Positions 40,969-50,018 of a stretch of 64,000 nt of DNA are shown here, one piece after another. Positions within the stretch are counted from its first letter, which is position 1. The number at the start of each line of letters is the position of its first letter. Location: NCBI RefSeq assembly GCF_000429825.1, contig NZ_AUCP01000013.1, positions 1 to 64,000 on the forward strand, read 5' to 3'. Below the pieces are notes generated by a model, which saw nothing but the letters and a program-made list of their open reading frames with translations, was not told where the DNA came from and searched no databases. The position numbers and the translations under genes were made by a program. The stretch is from Cohnella thermotolerans DSM 17683 (GTDB taxonomy: Bacteria > Bacillota > Bacilli > Paenibacillales > Paenibacillaceae).

Positions 40969-42942
40969 TTAAGATAAGTAGCGGCTCGCGCCGTAACCGT
41001 TCAGAAATTTCTCCATCGCCTTCTCGCGCATCTCGTCGTCGAAGCCTTCGAGCTCTCCGAGCTGCGCAAATCTGTCGTCTTCCGGTCTTTCCGCCGCCGC
41101 GTACAGCAGCCACTGGGCCAAATCCTCGGCGGCGCGGTTCCGGTCGAACAACTGGTGGTAGAACAACGTGGCGCGTTCCAGATAGAGCTGGGCTTCGAAC
41201 GGACTCAATTCCAGCGCGCGGTTAATCGAGCGGATGGCGTCGTCGTACAAGCCGAGCTCCGAATAGATCGTCGCCAGAAGATGATGGCCCTGATGATCGT
41301 CCGGCACCTTCCGCACGTAGTCGAGCGTCGCCGCAAGCGCCGATTCCGGATCGTCCAGCCGCCTGTGGATGAAGCACTGAAGCCAGAGCAGCCGGACGTT
41401 GCCCGGGTCGATGGCCAGACCGGAACGGCAATCCCGCAGCGCATCCTCCGGCCGCTGCAGCGCAATGCGGCAATGCGCCCTCCGCTCGAACAGATGCGGG
41501 TTGTCGGGCTCAAGACGGATGGCGCGGCCGTATTCCTCGTCGGCCAGCTCCCGGTTGCCCATGCCCCAATAAAGCTCGGCCATCGCATAGGCCGTCTTGC
41601 TCTCCTCGCGAAGCGATTCGTCCCGCTGCATCGCGCTTTGCAAATCCAGCATCGCGTCCTCGTAACGCTCCGCAGCAAAGCGCGCATAGCTGCGGCGCAT
41701 ATAGCCGTCCGCGGAGTCATCCAGCGCCAGCACGCGCGTATACGCCTCGTCCGCCTCTCCGAAGCGCCCGCGATCGATGGCAACCTCCGCTTTCTGCTTC
41801 CAGTTGAGCGGATCTTCCGGCTCCATCTCCGTCAGCTCGACGCTGGCGGCCCACGCTTCGTCCGCCATCTTCGCTTCCCGGAAGACATCCACCAGCCAAT
41901 AGCGAACGACCGTATGCTCCGGATAAAGGCTCAACGCAGCCTTCAGCGTGGCGATCGCTTCCGGCCAGCGCGCTTGCTTGCGCAGCGTCGCGCATAGCTC
42001 CATGCTGACGGCGAGCCGCTCCGGCGTTCGCCGATGCAACGGCTCCAGGACGGCCGCGGACTCGTCCATGCGTCCCAGCTCGCGCAGAAGAGCTCCCCGG
42101 CGAAGGAGAAGATCGTCCGCTTCGGGATAGTCGGCCAGCCCTTTGTCGATCGCTTCGAGCGCCTCTTCGCGCCGGCCCGCCCGCTCCAGAAGCTGGGCTT
42201 CCTTCATGCGGAACCCGTATTCCGCGTCGATAATGCCCATCAACGTCCGAATGGCGGTCTCGGAATAAGGGATGCCCGAGCGAAGCCGCCTCTCGCCTTG
42301 GTCGGACTGTCGCTTCAGCAAGCTTTGGGAAGCGGCGGCGCGCTGCACCTCTTCCAGCGCTTCCGCCTCGCGGCCGGCGCCTTCAAGAGCCTCCGCAAGA
42401 CGGAAACGATGCAAGGGCACGTCATGTCCGCTTGCCGCGATCGCCTGCCGGAACGCCTCGGCCGCTTCCTCGCAGCGCTCCATGCGCAAATAGATGCACC
42501 CCAGCTCGTAATACGAGGAAGACCGGCTGTCGCCGTCGCTTCGGGCGATCGCTTCACGCATTTGCCGGACCGCTTGGCCGAATTCCCCGAGGCTGCTGTA
42601 GCAGATCGCCCTCGTATACCAATAAATGGCCGGTGCCGGATCCAGACGCACCGCCTCGTTCAAATCCGCGATCGCTTCATGCACCTTGCCGATGTCGTTG
42701 TAAATAAACGCTCGGCGCGCGTAAGCTTCGGGAAGCCGGTACGCGGCCAGCACTCCCGACAACGACAGCAGCGCCCGGTCCGTAAAGCCGAGATCGTGAA
42801 GCAGTTCGGCGTAGGCCACCCGTTCCTGCGGATACATTCGGGCTTCGCCCAGTCGGCGGTACCAATCGAACGCACGGTCGAGGCGCCCTCTCTTGCGCAT
42901 TCTGACCGCCATCCAGCGGGCCCACGTTGAGCGGATTCGCAT
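40969..42942 (-). CDS. Large TPR-repeat protein
   Basis: 657 residues, almost entirely tetratricopeptide repeats (for example RAFIYNDIGKVHEAIADLNEAVRLDP, YYELGCIYLRMERCEEAAEAFRQAI, and RAHCRIALQRPEDALRDCRSGLAIDP). About 15 units can be seen. No signal peptide, membrane segment or enzyme domain. Probably a scaffold; partner unknown. Confidence 0.88.
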   Translation of the reverse strand: MRIRSTWARWMAVRMRKRGRLDRAFDWYRRLGEARMYPQERVAYAELLHDLGFTDRALLSLSGVLAAYRLPEAYARRAFIYNDIGKVHEAIADLNEAVRLDPAPAIYWYTRAICYSSLGEFGQAVRQMREAIARSDGDSRSSSYYELGCIYLRMERCEEAAEAFRQAIAASGHDVPLHRFRLAEALEGAGREAEALEEVQRAAASQSLLKRQSDQGERRLRSGIPYSETAIRTLMGIIDAEYGFRMKEAQLLERAGRREEALEAIDKGLADYPEADDLLLRRGALLRELGRMDESAAVLEPLHRRTPERLAVSMELCATLRKQARWPEAIATLKAALSLYPEHTVVRYWLVDVFREAKMADEAWAASVELTEMEPEDPLNWKQKAEVAIDRGRFGEADEAYTRVLALDDSADGYMRRSYARFAAERYEDAMLDLQSAMQRDESLREESKTAYAMAELYWGMGNRELADEEYGRAIRLEPDNPHLFERRAHCRIALQRPEDALRDCRSGLAIDPGNVRLLWLQCFIHRRLDDPESALAATLDYVRKVPDDHQGHHLLATIYSELGLYDDAIRSINRALELSPFEAQLYLERATLFYHQLFDRNRAAEDLAQWLLYAAAERPEDDRFAQLGELEGFDDEMREKAMEKFLNGYGASRYLS

Positions 42943-42991
42943 GAAGTTCCTCCTCTAGCGCGAAAAGCTGCCGGTCCGCCCGGCAGCTTGT

Positions 42992-43516
42992 TCATTGCGA
43001 ATATCCGTCGGTGGAGGGCACGTCTTCCTCCAGCGCGAATTCATAATCGTCGATATCGTACAGAATAACCGGAATGCTGTTCTGCACGACCTTATCCTGG
43101 AACTCGATCTGATCGGTCAGAATCGGGCATTGCAGCCGCAGGGACGTCAGAATGAGCTCGGTCTCGATCGGATCGAGCATTTCGCCGTATTGCATGTTCT
43201 CCACCGCGTTCACGACGACGAGCGTCACATGCTCGTTCACCGGCATCGGCGGGCTTTCGCGCCACGGAGCGATCAGCGCGCGCTCCAGCTTCTTGCGGTT
43301 GAACGGATCTTCGAAATACTCGATCATCTCGGCAACCTTGGCCTTGACGTGGCGGTCGTCGTCCGGCTCCGGCATTATCGGCTCCGGGCTGTCCTTCATA
43401 TCGTACAACTCCATGATCGTGGAGTACGGAATCCTGTATTCGACAGGACGTTTCGGCAGAAGCAGCTGGCCGTAAGTGGCGATCATAACCGCCTCGATGA
43501 CAAAACGTCGACTCAT
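42992..43516 (-). CDS. Conserved hypothetical protein, 174 residues
   Basis: MSRRFVIEAVMIATYGQLLLPKRPVEY opens an alpha/beta protein with an acidic C-terminus (IDDYEFALEEDVPS). I recall similar proteins in Paenibacillaceae, sometimes loosely annotated as ADP-heptose synthase, but nothing in the sequence supports that activity. ATG 43516 has GGAGGG 8 nt upstream. It is 49 nt ahead of the TPR gene and may be co-transcribed. Confidence 0.75.
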   Translation of the reverse strand: MSRRFVIEAVMIATYGQLLLPKRPVEYRIPYSTIMELYDMKDSPEPIMPEPDDDRHVKAKVAEMIEYFEDPFNRKKLERALIAPWRESPPMPVNEHVTLVVVNAVENMQYGEMLDPIETELILTSLRLQCPILTDQIEFQDKVVQNSIPVILYDIDDYEFALEEDVPSTDGYSQ

Positions 43517-43783
43517 GTTTAGTTCCCTCCCGGAGACATTTCCTGCGAATCTTTCGCGTACATTGACTCTCATTATATCATAAAATGCAGGGTATAATGT
43601 CAGCCATTCCTCCAGAATCGCGAAAGAATGTGCGCTTGTCCGCGCCCGCGGGGGAAAAAACGGAAGTTTGGGGGGCGATCTCTTGCGAGCCTTACGGATC
43701 GGGAAGACCGCTGTCTGCGAAAGGCTTGATCCTTCCGATTCGGAAGGCGTCCCCTTATCCCTTTCGGTCAGAACGTGGGATGA

Positions 43784-43854
43784 CCCCGCATTTCCCTGAA
43801 TCGCAGGGATAATGGCATCATCCCCCGCATGCCCCTGAACCGGAGGGATAATGG
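43784..43854. repeat. Two copies of a 32-bp repeat with internal dyads
   Basis: 43784-43815 and 43823-43854 share CCCGCAT, CCCTGAA, AGGGATAATGG in the same order. Each has a small inverted repeat (CCCTG/CAGGG in the first). A degenerate inverted copy (TTATCCCTTTCGG) lies at ~43755. The rest of 43517-43956 carries only a terminator. Confidence 0.6.
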
Positions 43855-43878
43855 GACGGCTCCCGGAAACGGCCATGC

Positions 43879-43915
43879 AAAAGGCTCTTCCCCCGCGCCG
43901 GCGAAGGGAAGAGCC
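43879..43915 (-). terminator. Terminator after the gene at 43957-44316
   Basis: Reverse strand: GGCTCTTCCC (43915-43906), GC-rich loop, GGGAAGAGCC (43892-43883), then TTTT. Confidence 0.75.
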
Positions 43916-43956
43916 GATATGCGCTTGAACGTCTTTTGAGGCGGCGTCGGGTACGA

Positions 43957-44316
43957 TTACTCCGCATCCTCCGGAACCGGCTCCGCCTGCAGCGCCCCTT
44001 CCCGCAGGAACACCCGCAGCCCCGCGTCGTTGCGCAGCTTCGCGTTGGCCAGCTTGGCCTCGCGCTCGCTCAGCAGCACCGGCTGCCAGCGGGTCAGCTC
44101 CTGCACCTGTTCCCACTCCGCCGCATGACGTTCGCGTCTGCCCCCGTTCTCCTCCTGCGGCCGGTACCGTTCCGCGCGCAGCAGCGCCGCCAGCCTCTCT
44201 TCCGCGCCTGGGGCGTCCTCCCACAGCAGAATGCCGTAATATTTCAACTCATAACCGTTCGTCTGCGAGCACGAGAGAAGCTCTCCCGTGACCGAATGCC
44301 TGAGCGCATAAGGCAT
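43957..44316 (-). CDS. Hypothetical protein, 119 residues
   Basis: MPYALRHSVTGELLSCSQTNGYELKYYG begins a small soluble protein with a charged middle and acidic tail (EPVPEDAE). It lies 15 nt downstream of the oxidoreductase alpha/beta gene and ends in a terminator, so it is the last gene of that operon. Function unknown. Confidence 0.7.
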   Translation of the reverse strand: MPYALRHSVTGELLSCSQTNGYELKYYGILLWEDAPGAEERLAALLRAERYRPQEENGGRRERHAAEWEQVQELTRWQPVLLSEREAKLANAKLRNDAGLRVFLREGALQAEPVPEDAE

Positions 44317-44331
44317 CGCCCGGTCACCGCC

Positions 44332-46656
44332 TTACAAATAGGGGCTTTCGTGTTTGGCTTTAAGCATGCACCAGCGGCGCTCGATCTCCGCCTCGAAGTC
44401 CCGCAGCAGCTCGGCGTTTTCCGGCTTGTCGAGATGCCGCGTCTTGCCCATCAGCTTCAGCCAGTCGATCATCGGCACCCGCTTTCCCTTCTCTTCCGGG
44501 TTGTACGTAATGTTCGTAACCCCGCGTTCCACCTCGTACAACGGGAAAAAGCAGGTGTTGACCGCATGCTCGATGATCGTCGCGCCGTCCTTGTCCTCAG
44601 ACAGCCAGTTGAGCGGGCACGTGATCAAGATTTTGCCGTAGACCATGCCGACGTTCTGCGCGTACCATTGCGCTTTGGCCGCTTTCTTCAGCAAGTCCTG
44701 CGGGAACGCCTCGCTGCCCGTGAACACGTACGGAATGTTCGTGGCCGCCATAATTTGCGGCGTGTCCTTGTGGTGGAACGCTTTGCCGGTCTGCTTCGAG
44801 CCGACGTTGGACGTCGACGTCCGGTGCCCGATCGGCGTCGAATACGACAGCTGCGCGCCCGTGTTCATGTAGCCTTCGTTGTCGTACTCGAGAATGATCA
44901 TCCGGTGGTTGCGCAGCGCCGCTCCGATGGCGGGGCCCATGCCGATGTCCATGCCGCCGTCGCCCGTAATCATGACGAAGGTGAAGTCGTCCTTCAGCCC
45001 CAGATGGTCGAGCTCGCCCCGCCGCTTCCGCTCTTGGAACATCTCGACGACGCCGGACAAGGTCGCCGCCCCGTTCTGGAACAGGTTGTGGATGTACGTT
45101 GCTTTGTGCGCGGAATAAGGATACCCCGTCGTGACGACCATGGCGCAGCCGGTCTGGAACAGCGCGACGATGTCGCCCTCGATGCCTTTGAAGAACAACT
45201 CCAGCCCGGAGAAAATGCCGCAGCCCGGACATGCCCCGTGGCCGGGCGCGATCCGCTTCGGCTTCTTCGTCAGCGAACGAAGCGGCGGCACGCGCACGTT
45301 CAGCTTGCCCGTCGCTGCGTCCGGGGTCACGGCAATAAGCCCGGTCTTCAGCTCCTCGTACCGCATCGGCTCGAGCACCCTTTTGGGCGCTTTGGCCGGA
45401 TCGCCCTTCGTATGGCCGTGGTAGTCGAACGGCTTCTCCACATTCCCGCGCTCCGCCGCCTCGATGGCGTATTCGAACAGCTTGAAGCCGTCCTCGGCGT
45501 AGAAATCTTTCCCGCCGAGCCCGTAAACGCGGCTGACGACGAGCGTCTTCCGGTTGCCGTACGTTTGAAGCGCGGCCTTGACCTCCAGCGTCATGTTGCC
45601 GCCGTGCCCGCCGTACGAATCGGCCCGGTCCCCGACGGTGACCGCCTTCACGTTCGCCAGCGCGTCGGCGATCGCCTTCGCCGGGAACGGCCGAATGAGG
45701 TTCGGCGAGATCGCTCCCGCTCTGATCCCCCGTTCCCGGAGCCGGTCGACGACGTCCTTGACGATCTCCGCCGCGGAGTTGAGCAGGAAGACGGCCACTT
45801 CGGCATCGTCCATCCGGTACAGGTCCAGCACCGGATAGTCGCGGCCGGTGAGCGCCGCGTATTCCTTGCGAATGCGGTCGTACACCGCTTCGGCCTTGTA
45901 CATCGCCATCGACTGCTGGTAGCAGTTGTTGATGTAGTCCGGCTCGTTCATGTACGGACCGACCGTAATCGGATTTTCGCGGTCGAGCACGTGCGCGAAC
46001 CCTTCCGGCGGCTTCTCGCCGACGAAGGCGAGCACGTCTTCGCGGCGAGCGAATGTCATGACGCGCCGCTTCTGATGGCTCGTGAAATAGCCGTCCGAGG
46101 CGACCAGCACCGGCAGCCGCACCTCCGGATCTTCGGCGAGCTTGAGCGCCATGAGGTTCATGTCGTACACGGCCTGCGGATCGCGGCACAGCACGATCGG
46201 CCAGCCGGTGTTCAGCGCGAAGTACAAATCCGAATGGTCCCCATGGATGTCGAGCGGGCCGGACACCGAGCGGCAGACGAGGTTCATGACCATCGGGAAC
46301 CGCGTGCCCGATTGCACCGGCATCTGCTCCAGCATGTACAGGTAGCCGTTGGCGCTGGTGGCGTTGAACACCCGTCCGCCGCCCGTCGAGGCGCCGTAGC
46401 AGACGCCCGCGGAGCCGTGCTCACCGTCGGCCGGGATGAGCACGATGTCGTGCTGGCCGTTCGCCTTCATCAGGTCGAGAAATTGCGCGACCTCCGTCGA
46501 CGGCGAAATCGGAAAATACCCCATGATATGATAGTTGATCTGGTGCGCCGCATAGGCGGCCATCTCGTTGCCGGACTCGTAGACGACGCGCTGCTCGACG
46601 GTTCCCCTCCTGCCTTGCTCCTTGGTCATATCGATTGCCATTTCCCCGATACCCAC
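44332..46656 (-). CDS. 2-oxoacid:acceptor oxidoreductase, fused alpha and beta (TPP) subunits
   Basis: 774 residues. The alpha part (NEMAAYAAHQINYHIMGYFPISPSTEVAQ, IPADGEHGSAGVCYGASTGGGR) binds substrate; the beta part (PGHGACPGCGIFSGLELF, ITGDGGMDIGMGPAIGAALRN, EYDNEGYMNTG) binds thiamine diphosphate. Together with the downstream-encoded partner it forms a pyruvate- or branched-oxoacid:ferredoxin oxidoreductase. GTG 46656 and ATG 46641 are both possible starts. Confidence 0.88.
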   Translation of the reverse strand: MGIGEMAIDMTKEQGRRGTVEQRVVYESGNEMAAYAAHQINYHIMGYFPISPSTEVAQFLDLMKANGQHDIVLIPADGEHGSAGVCYGASTGGGRVFNATSANGYLYMLEQMPVQSGTRFPMVMNLVCRSVSGPLDIHGDHSDLYFALNTGWPIVLCRDPQAVYDMNLMALKLAEDPEVRLPVLVASDGYFTSHQKRRVMTFARREDVLAFVGEKPPEGFAHVLDRENPITVGPYMNEPDYINNCYQQSMAMYKAEAVYDRIRKEYAALTGRDYPVLDLYRMDDAEVAVFLLNSAAEIVKDVVDRLRERGIRAGAISPNLIRPFPAKAIADALANVKAVTVGDRADSYGGHGGNMTLEVKAALQTYGNRKTLVVSRVYGLGGKDFYAEDGFKLFEYAIEAAERGNVEKPFDYHGHTKGDPAKAPKRVLEPMRYEELKTGLIAVTPDAATGKLNVRVPPLRSLTKKPKRIAPGHGACPGCGIFSGLELFFKGIEGDIVALFQTGCAMVVTTGYPYSAHKATYIHNLFQNGAATLSGVVEMFQERKRRGELDHLGLKDDFTFVMITGDGGMDIGMGPAIGAALRNHRMIILEYDNEGYMNTGAQLSYSTPIGHRTSTSNVGSKQTGKAFHHKDTPQIMAATNIPYVFTGSEAFPQDLLKKAAKAQWYAQNVGMVYGKILITCPLNWLSEDKDGATIIEHAVNTCFFPLYEVERGVTNITYNPEEKGKRVPMIDWLKLMGKTRHLDKPENAELLRDFEAEIERRWCMLKAKHESPYL

Positions 46657-46709
46657 CCTTCTTACAAGTCTTGTGAATCGAATCGTTCAGGCCAAGCCGA
46701 AACCGAACG

Positions 46710-47714
46710 TCAGACGACTAGGTTGAACCGGTGCGGCACGCGGTGGCCGTCCGCATAGCCGTCCGCCTCCAATTCTGCGGACAATGCGTCGGTCGGGCAA
46801 GCCTGCACGCATTTCAGGCAGCCTTTGCAATACTGGTAATCGATCCCTTGCAGGAACATTTGGGGGCGTCCCTTCTTGTCGGGAAGCTCATCCCAGACGA
46901 AGCAGAAGTCGGGACAGACGTTGTCGCAAGCGGCGCAATGGATGCACTTGTCATCGGCGAAATGGGGCAATCTGCCCGCGCGCGAGATGCTCAGGTCCTT
47001 GAGAATGCTGTTGCCGGGATTCGTGATCAGACCGCCCAGCGGCTGGGTCTCGTAACCGAGCACCGGGGTGTCCATCCGAACGAAGTCCGGCATCGAGTCG
47101 CCTTCCGCCAGACCGAACGTCTGGAAGCGAACCTCGCGGAAGCCCCGGCCGAACGTGTTCAGCGCGGGCTGAACGGCGCCGGGATACTTTTTCTCAAGCG
47201 ATTTGCGGACGACGCCCTTCATAAATTCGGGATCGAGAAACCCGCACAGCCGGAACAAGCCTCCGAGCATGGCCATGTTGACCCGGTTGTTCTCTTCGAG
47301 GCTGATGCCGGTGGCGTCGACGACGGCGATCGTGCCGCTTATGAGCTTGAGCGATTGCTTCAGCTCTTCGGGCGATTTCTTGGAGTTGACGAGGACGATC
47401 GTATCCTCGTACATGCCGGAGATGACATTGACCGTTCGGGACAGGTTCTCGTGGAAAATGCCGATGACGTGAGGGCGCTCGACGGGAGAGGTGTCGCGGA
47501 TGGAGGTGTCGGTGTCGCAGAAGCGGATGTGGGCTTTGACGGGAGAGCCTTTCTTCTCGGAGCCGTAGGAGCTGAAGCTGACGCCGTTCAGCCCGGCCCC
47601 CATGACGCCGGCTTCGGCCAGCATTTTCCCCGCCAGATTGGCCCCGAGTCCGCCGATCGATTCCAGCCGGATCTCGAAAAAACCGAGCTCGTTCGTTCTG
47701 GGCAACGCAATCAT
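46710..47714 (-). CDS. 2-oxoacid:acceptor oxidoreductase, fused gamma and ferredoxin-like delta subunits
   Basis: 334 residues. The gamma domain (FEIRLESIGGLGANLAGKMLAEAGV) is followed by a 2x[4Fe-4S] domain with CIHCAACDNVCP and CKGCLKCVQACP. It passes electrons from the TPP subunit to ferredoxin. First gene of the operon; 53 nt separate it from the alpha/beta gene. AAAGGGG is upstream. Confidence 0.88.
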   Translation of the reverse strand: MIALPRTNELGFFEIRLESIGGLGANLAGKMLAEAGVMGAGLNGVSFSSYGSEKKGSPVKAHIRFCDTDTSIRDTSPVERPHVIGIFHENLSRTVNVISGMYEDTIVLVNSKKSPEELKQSLKLISGTIAVVDATGISLEENNRVNMAMLGGLFRLCGFLDPEFMKGVVRKSLEKKYPGAVQPALNTFGRGFREVRFQTFGLAEGDSMPDFVRMDTPVLGYETQPLGGLITNPGNSILKDLSISRAGRLPHFADDKCIHCAACDNVCPDFCFVWDELPDKKGRPQMFLQGIDYQYCKGCLKCVQACPTDALSAELEADGYADGHRVPHRFNLVV

Positions 47715-47962
47715 AGCTTACTAATCCCCTTTCGCATCGAAATGATGGAAAAACGGACCGTCTGCAGAAGCGTTTGCTAGTATGAAAAACCATTTCGCCG
47801 CCGATCGGGATATTCCTGCCGAAGATGGCGGCTTTCAAGAAAACGCTTACGATTCAATCGGCCGGGAGCGCATCCGGCCTTCCGGATCCGCGTCCCGTTC
47901 CTTCAATAGATTATTATATGTCGGTGATTGCCCGCGATTGCCGACGGATCCGGCAAATCGGG

Positions 47963-48709
47963 TCAGGGCTCGTAAATCATTTTGCGGGTCATGCCGCCGT
48001 CGACCGTCAGATTGATGCCGGTGACGAAGTCGTTCGCCGGATCGGTCAGATAAAAGCAGGCGCGCGCGATGTCCTCGGGCGTTCCGACGCGGCCCGACGG
48101 ATGCTGGCTGTGGTCCTCCGGACGCAGCGCGGTATAATCGCCGGTCTCGATCCAGCCGGGGCTGATCGCGTTGACGCGAATCCGGTCCGGGCCGAGCGAG
48201 AGCGCCAGGGCATGCGTCAGCGAAGCGATCCCGCCTTTGGACGCGGCGTACGCTTCCGAATTCGGCTCCGATTGCATGTGCCGGGTCGAGGAGATGTTGA
48301 CGATGGCGCCGCCCCTGCCCTGCCGCTTCATTACTTTGGCGGCTTCCCGCGAGCATAGAAACGCGCCGCGCAGATTGACGTTCATCACCCGGTCCCATTC
48401 TTCGACTTCCAGCTCCAGCGGCGATTTCCAGATGCCGAAGCCGGCGTTGTTGATCAAGACGTCCACGCTGCCGAACGCTTCGGTCGCCGCCTCCATAATG
48501 TGAGCGGCCGACTCGGGCTTGCTCAGATCGGCGCCGTAAAACTCCGCCCGCGAGCCCTCCTGCGCGAGGCTGCGGGCCAGCGCTTCTCCCTCTTCGCCGG
48601 GCAGATCGGTGAGCAGTACGGCGGCTCCCTTCTCCGCATAGGCGCGCGAGAGGACGCGGCCGATGCCCCCGGCCGCGCCCGTAATGACAACCGTTCGTTC
48701 TTCAAACAT
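47963..48709 (-). CDS. SDR-family oxidoreductase
   Basis: 248 residues. TGAAGGIGR is the cofactor motif, NNAG at LINNAGFG, catalytic S in NISSTRH and YAASKGG (YxxxK), and GINLTVDGG closes the fold. Classical SDR; resembles glucose/3-ketoacyl reductases but substrate cannot be told. It follows the MOSC gene by 9 nt. Confidence 0.92.
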   Translation of the reverse strand: MFEERTVVITGAAGGIGRVLSRAYAEKGAAVLLTDLPGEEGEALARSLAQEGSRAEFYGADLSKPESAAHIMEAATEAFGSVDVLINNAGFGIWKSPLELEVEEWDRVMNVNLRGAFLCSREAAKVMKRQGRGGAIVNISSTRHMQSEPNSEAYAASKGGIASLTHALALSLGPDRIRVNAISPGWIETGDYTALRPEDHSQHPSGRVGTPEDIARACFYLTDPANDFVTGINLTVDGGMTRKMIYEP

Positions 48710-48718
48710 GGCACAGGC

Positions 48719-49393
48719 TCACCCTTCCGCTTCGATTTTGGCCAGACGACGGTTCAACGTCTCTTTCCAGCTGTCCGCCAGCGCGTCTACGGCTAGCAGC
48801 CGGCGGATGCCCTCCGCGTCCTTCTTGTCGCGATGCATGATCCGGTTCGCTTCCTGCACGGACAGCGCGGCCGGATGGCGCTCCAGCAGCACGAGCTCGC
48901 CCGGCGCGACCTCCCCTTCCTCCAGCACCCGGAAATAAAATCCCGTCGCTCCGGTCTCGGTCACGAGCGCGGGCAGCTCGTCCAGCCCCCACTTCATCGC
49001 CAGCTTCCAGCAGGGGACGCGCGGCTGGCTGACCTGCACCGTCGCCGTCCCGACCGCGTAGATGTCGCCGATATGGATCTCGTCTTCGGCGAGCTCGTCT
49101 ACGGTGAAGTTTTCCCCGAACGCGCCCATCGGCAGCTTCCGGTTCAGCACTTGCTCCAAATGCGGATAATGGCGGTAGCTGTAGACGCAAACCGCCTTGT
49201 CCGGGCCGCCGTGATGAACGAGATCGGCCTGCTCGTCCCCGTCGAGTCCCGTCCGGCTGAGCCGAAGCGGGCGATCGGACGGACGCTTGAAGATTCCGGA
49301 CCTCGCTTCCCGTCCCTTGTACGTTCCCGTCTCCGCAACGCCCGTATTGACCGAGAGCAGCGGCATTTTGACGGCGTTCTCCAACGTTGCCAT
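48719..49393 (-). CDS. MOSC-domain protein, YiiM-like
   Basis: 224 residues. VHHGGPDKAVCVYSYRHYP, GAFGENFTV and PRVPCWKLA (molybdenum cofactor-binding cysteine) are MOSC hallmarks, as in YiiM which reduces hydroxylated purines/amines. ATG 49393 follows GGGAGAGAG; the frame is open upstream without homology. Operon with the SDR gene. Confidence 0.9.
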   Translation of the reverse strand: MATLENAVKMPLLSVNTGVAETGTYKGREARSGIFKRPSDRPLRLSRTGLDGDEQADLVHHGGPDKAVCVYSYRHYPHLEQVLNRKLPMGAFGENFTVDELAEDEIHIGDIYAVGTATVQVSQPRVPCWKLAMKWGLDELPALVTETGATGFYFRVLEEGEVAPGELVLLERHPAALSVQEANRIMHRDKKDAEGIRRLLAVDALADSWKETLNRRLAKIEAEG

Positions 49394-49476
49394 CGATTCT
49401 CTCTCCCATCTTCGCGTACGCCCTTCATTCGGGCGTATACCCGCGGCGCGCCTGCGCCACGCTAACAACCGCGTAG

Positions 49477-49513
49477 GAACGGGCTCCCCCGGCACCGTGC
49501 GGGGGAGCCGTTC
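49477..49513. terminator. GC-rich hairpin after the GNAT gene at 49.5 kb
   Basis: GGCTCCCCC and GGGGGAGCC pair, extended by GAAC/GTTC with one bulge. It lies 2 nt past the GNAT stop. Confidence 0.6.
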
Positions 49514-49514
49514 T

Positions 49515-50018
49515 TTATTCGCCTCCGAGCGGCAGGCGCATATCGCGCCATTCGACGCCGCCGTGCTCGTCATGGGTCAGGCCGGTCTCGCGAAAGCCGG
49601 CGGCCCGGTACCATTCCACCAGATGCGGCTGGCACATGAGCATGACCTCCGCCAACCCCGCCGCCCTTGCCCGCTCGACCGACTCCCGAAGCAGCAGGGC
49701 GCCGATTCCCCGTCCCCGCCGCCCGGGGCTTACCGCCACCGACAGAACGCACAGCTTGCGCCCGTCCGGCGAACCTCCGTGCAGCTTCTTGATCCCGACG
49801 TCCGAGCAATCCGCCGCATCCGTCCGCACGCCGCACGTAAGCCCGATCAGCTCGCCGCTCTCCCAGGCGGTCAGGAAAAAATCGGGAAAAGCCCGCCACC
49901 GGTATTCGAAGGCTTCGCGGGAAGCGGCCAATTCGGGCGGGTAGCTGGCGAGCTCCAGCTTGTGCGCGAGCGCGATCTCGTCCGCGGATTCGGCCGGCCT
50001 TATCCGGACCGCGGTCAT
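49515..50018 (-). CDS. GNAT N-acetyltransferase coupled to an ABC ATPase
   Basis: 167 residues. LCVLSVAVSPGRRGRGIGALLLRESVERARAAG is motif A and LVEWYRAAGFRETG motif B. Its ATG overlaps the ATPase stop (ATGA), so the two are translated together, suggesting a shared task such as modifying a toxic compound. Substrate unknown. Confidence 0.87.
   Translation of the reverse strand: MTAVRIRPAESADEIALAHKLELASYPPELAASREAFEYRWRAFPDFFLTAWESGELIGLTCGVRTDAADCSDVGIKKLHGGSPDGRKLCVLSVAVSPGRRGRGIGALLLRESVERARAAGLAEVMLMCQPHLVEWYRAAGFRETGLTHDEHGGVEWRDMRLPLGGE

Noticed and set aside
43936-46758. 940-codon open frame antisense to the oxidoreductase genes
   Set aside because: Codon-bias shadow; low-complexity R/H/V text without motifs.
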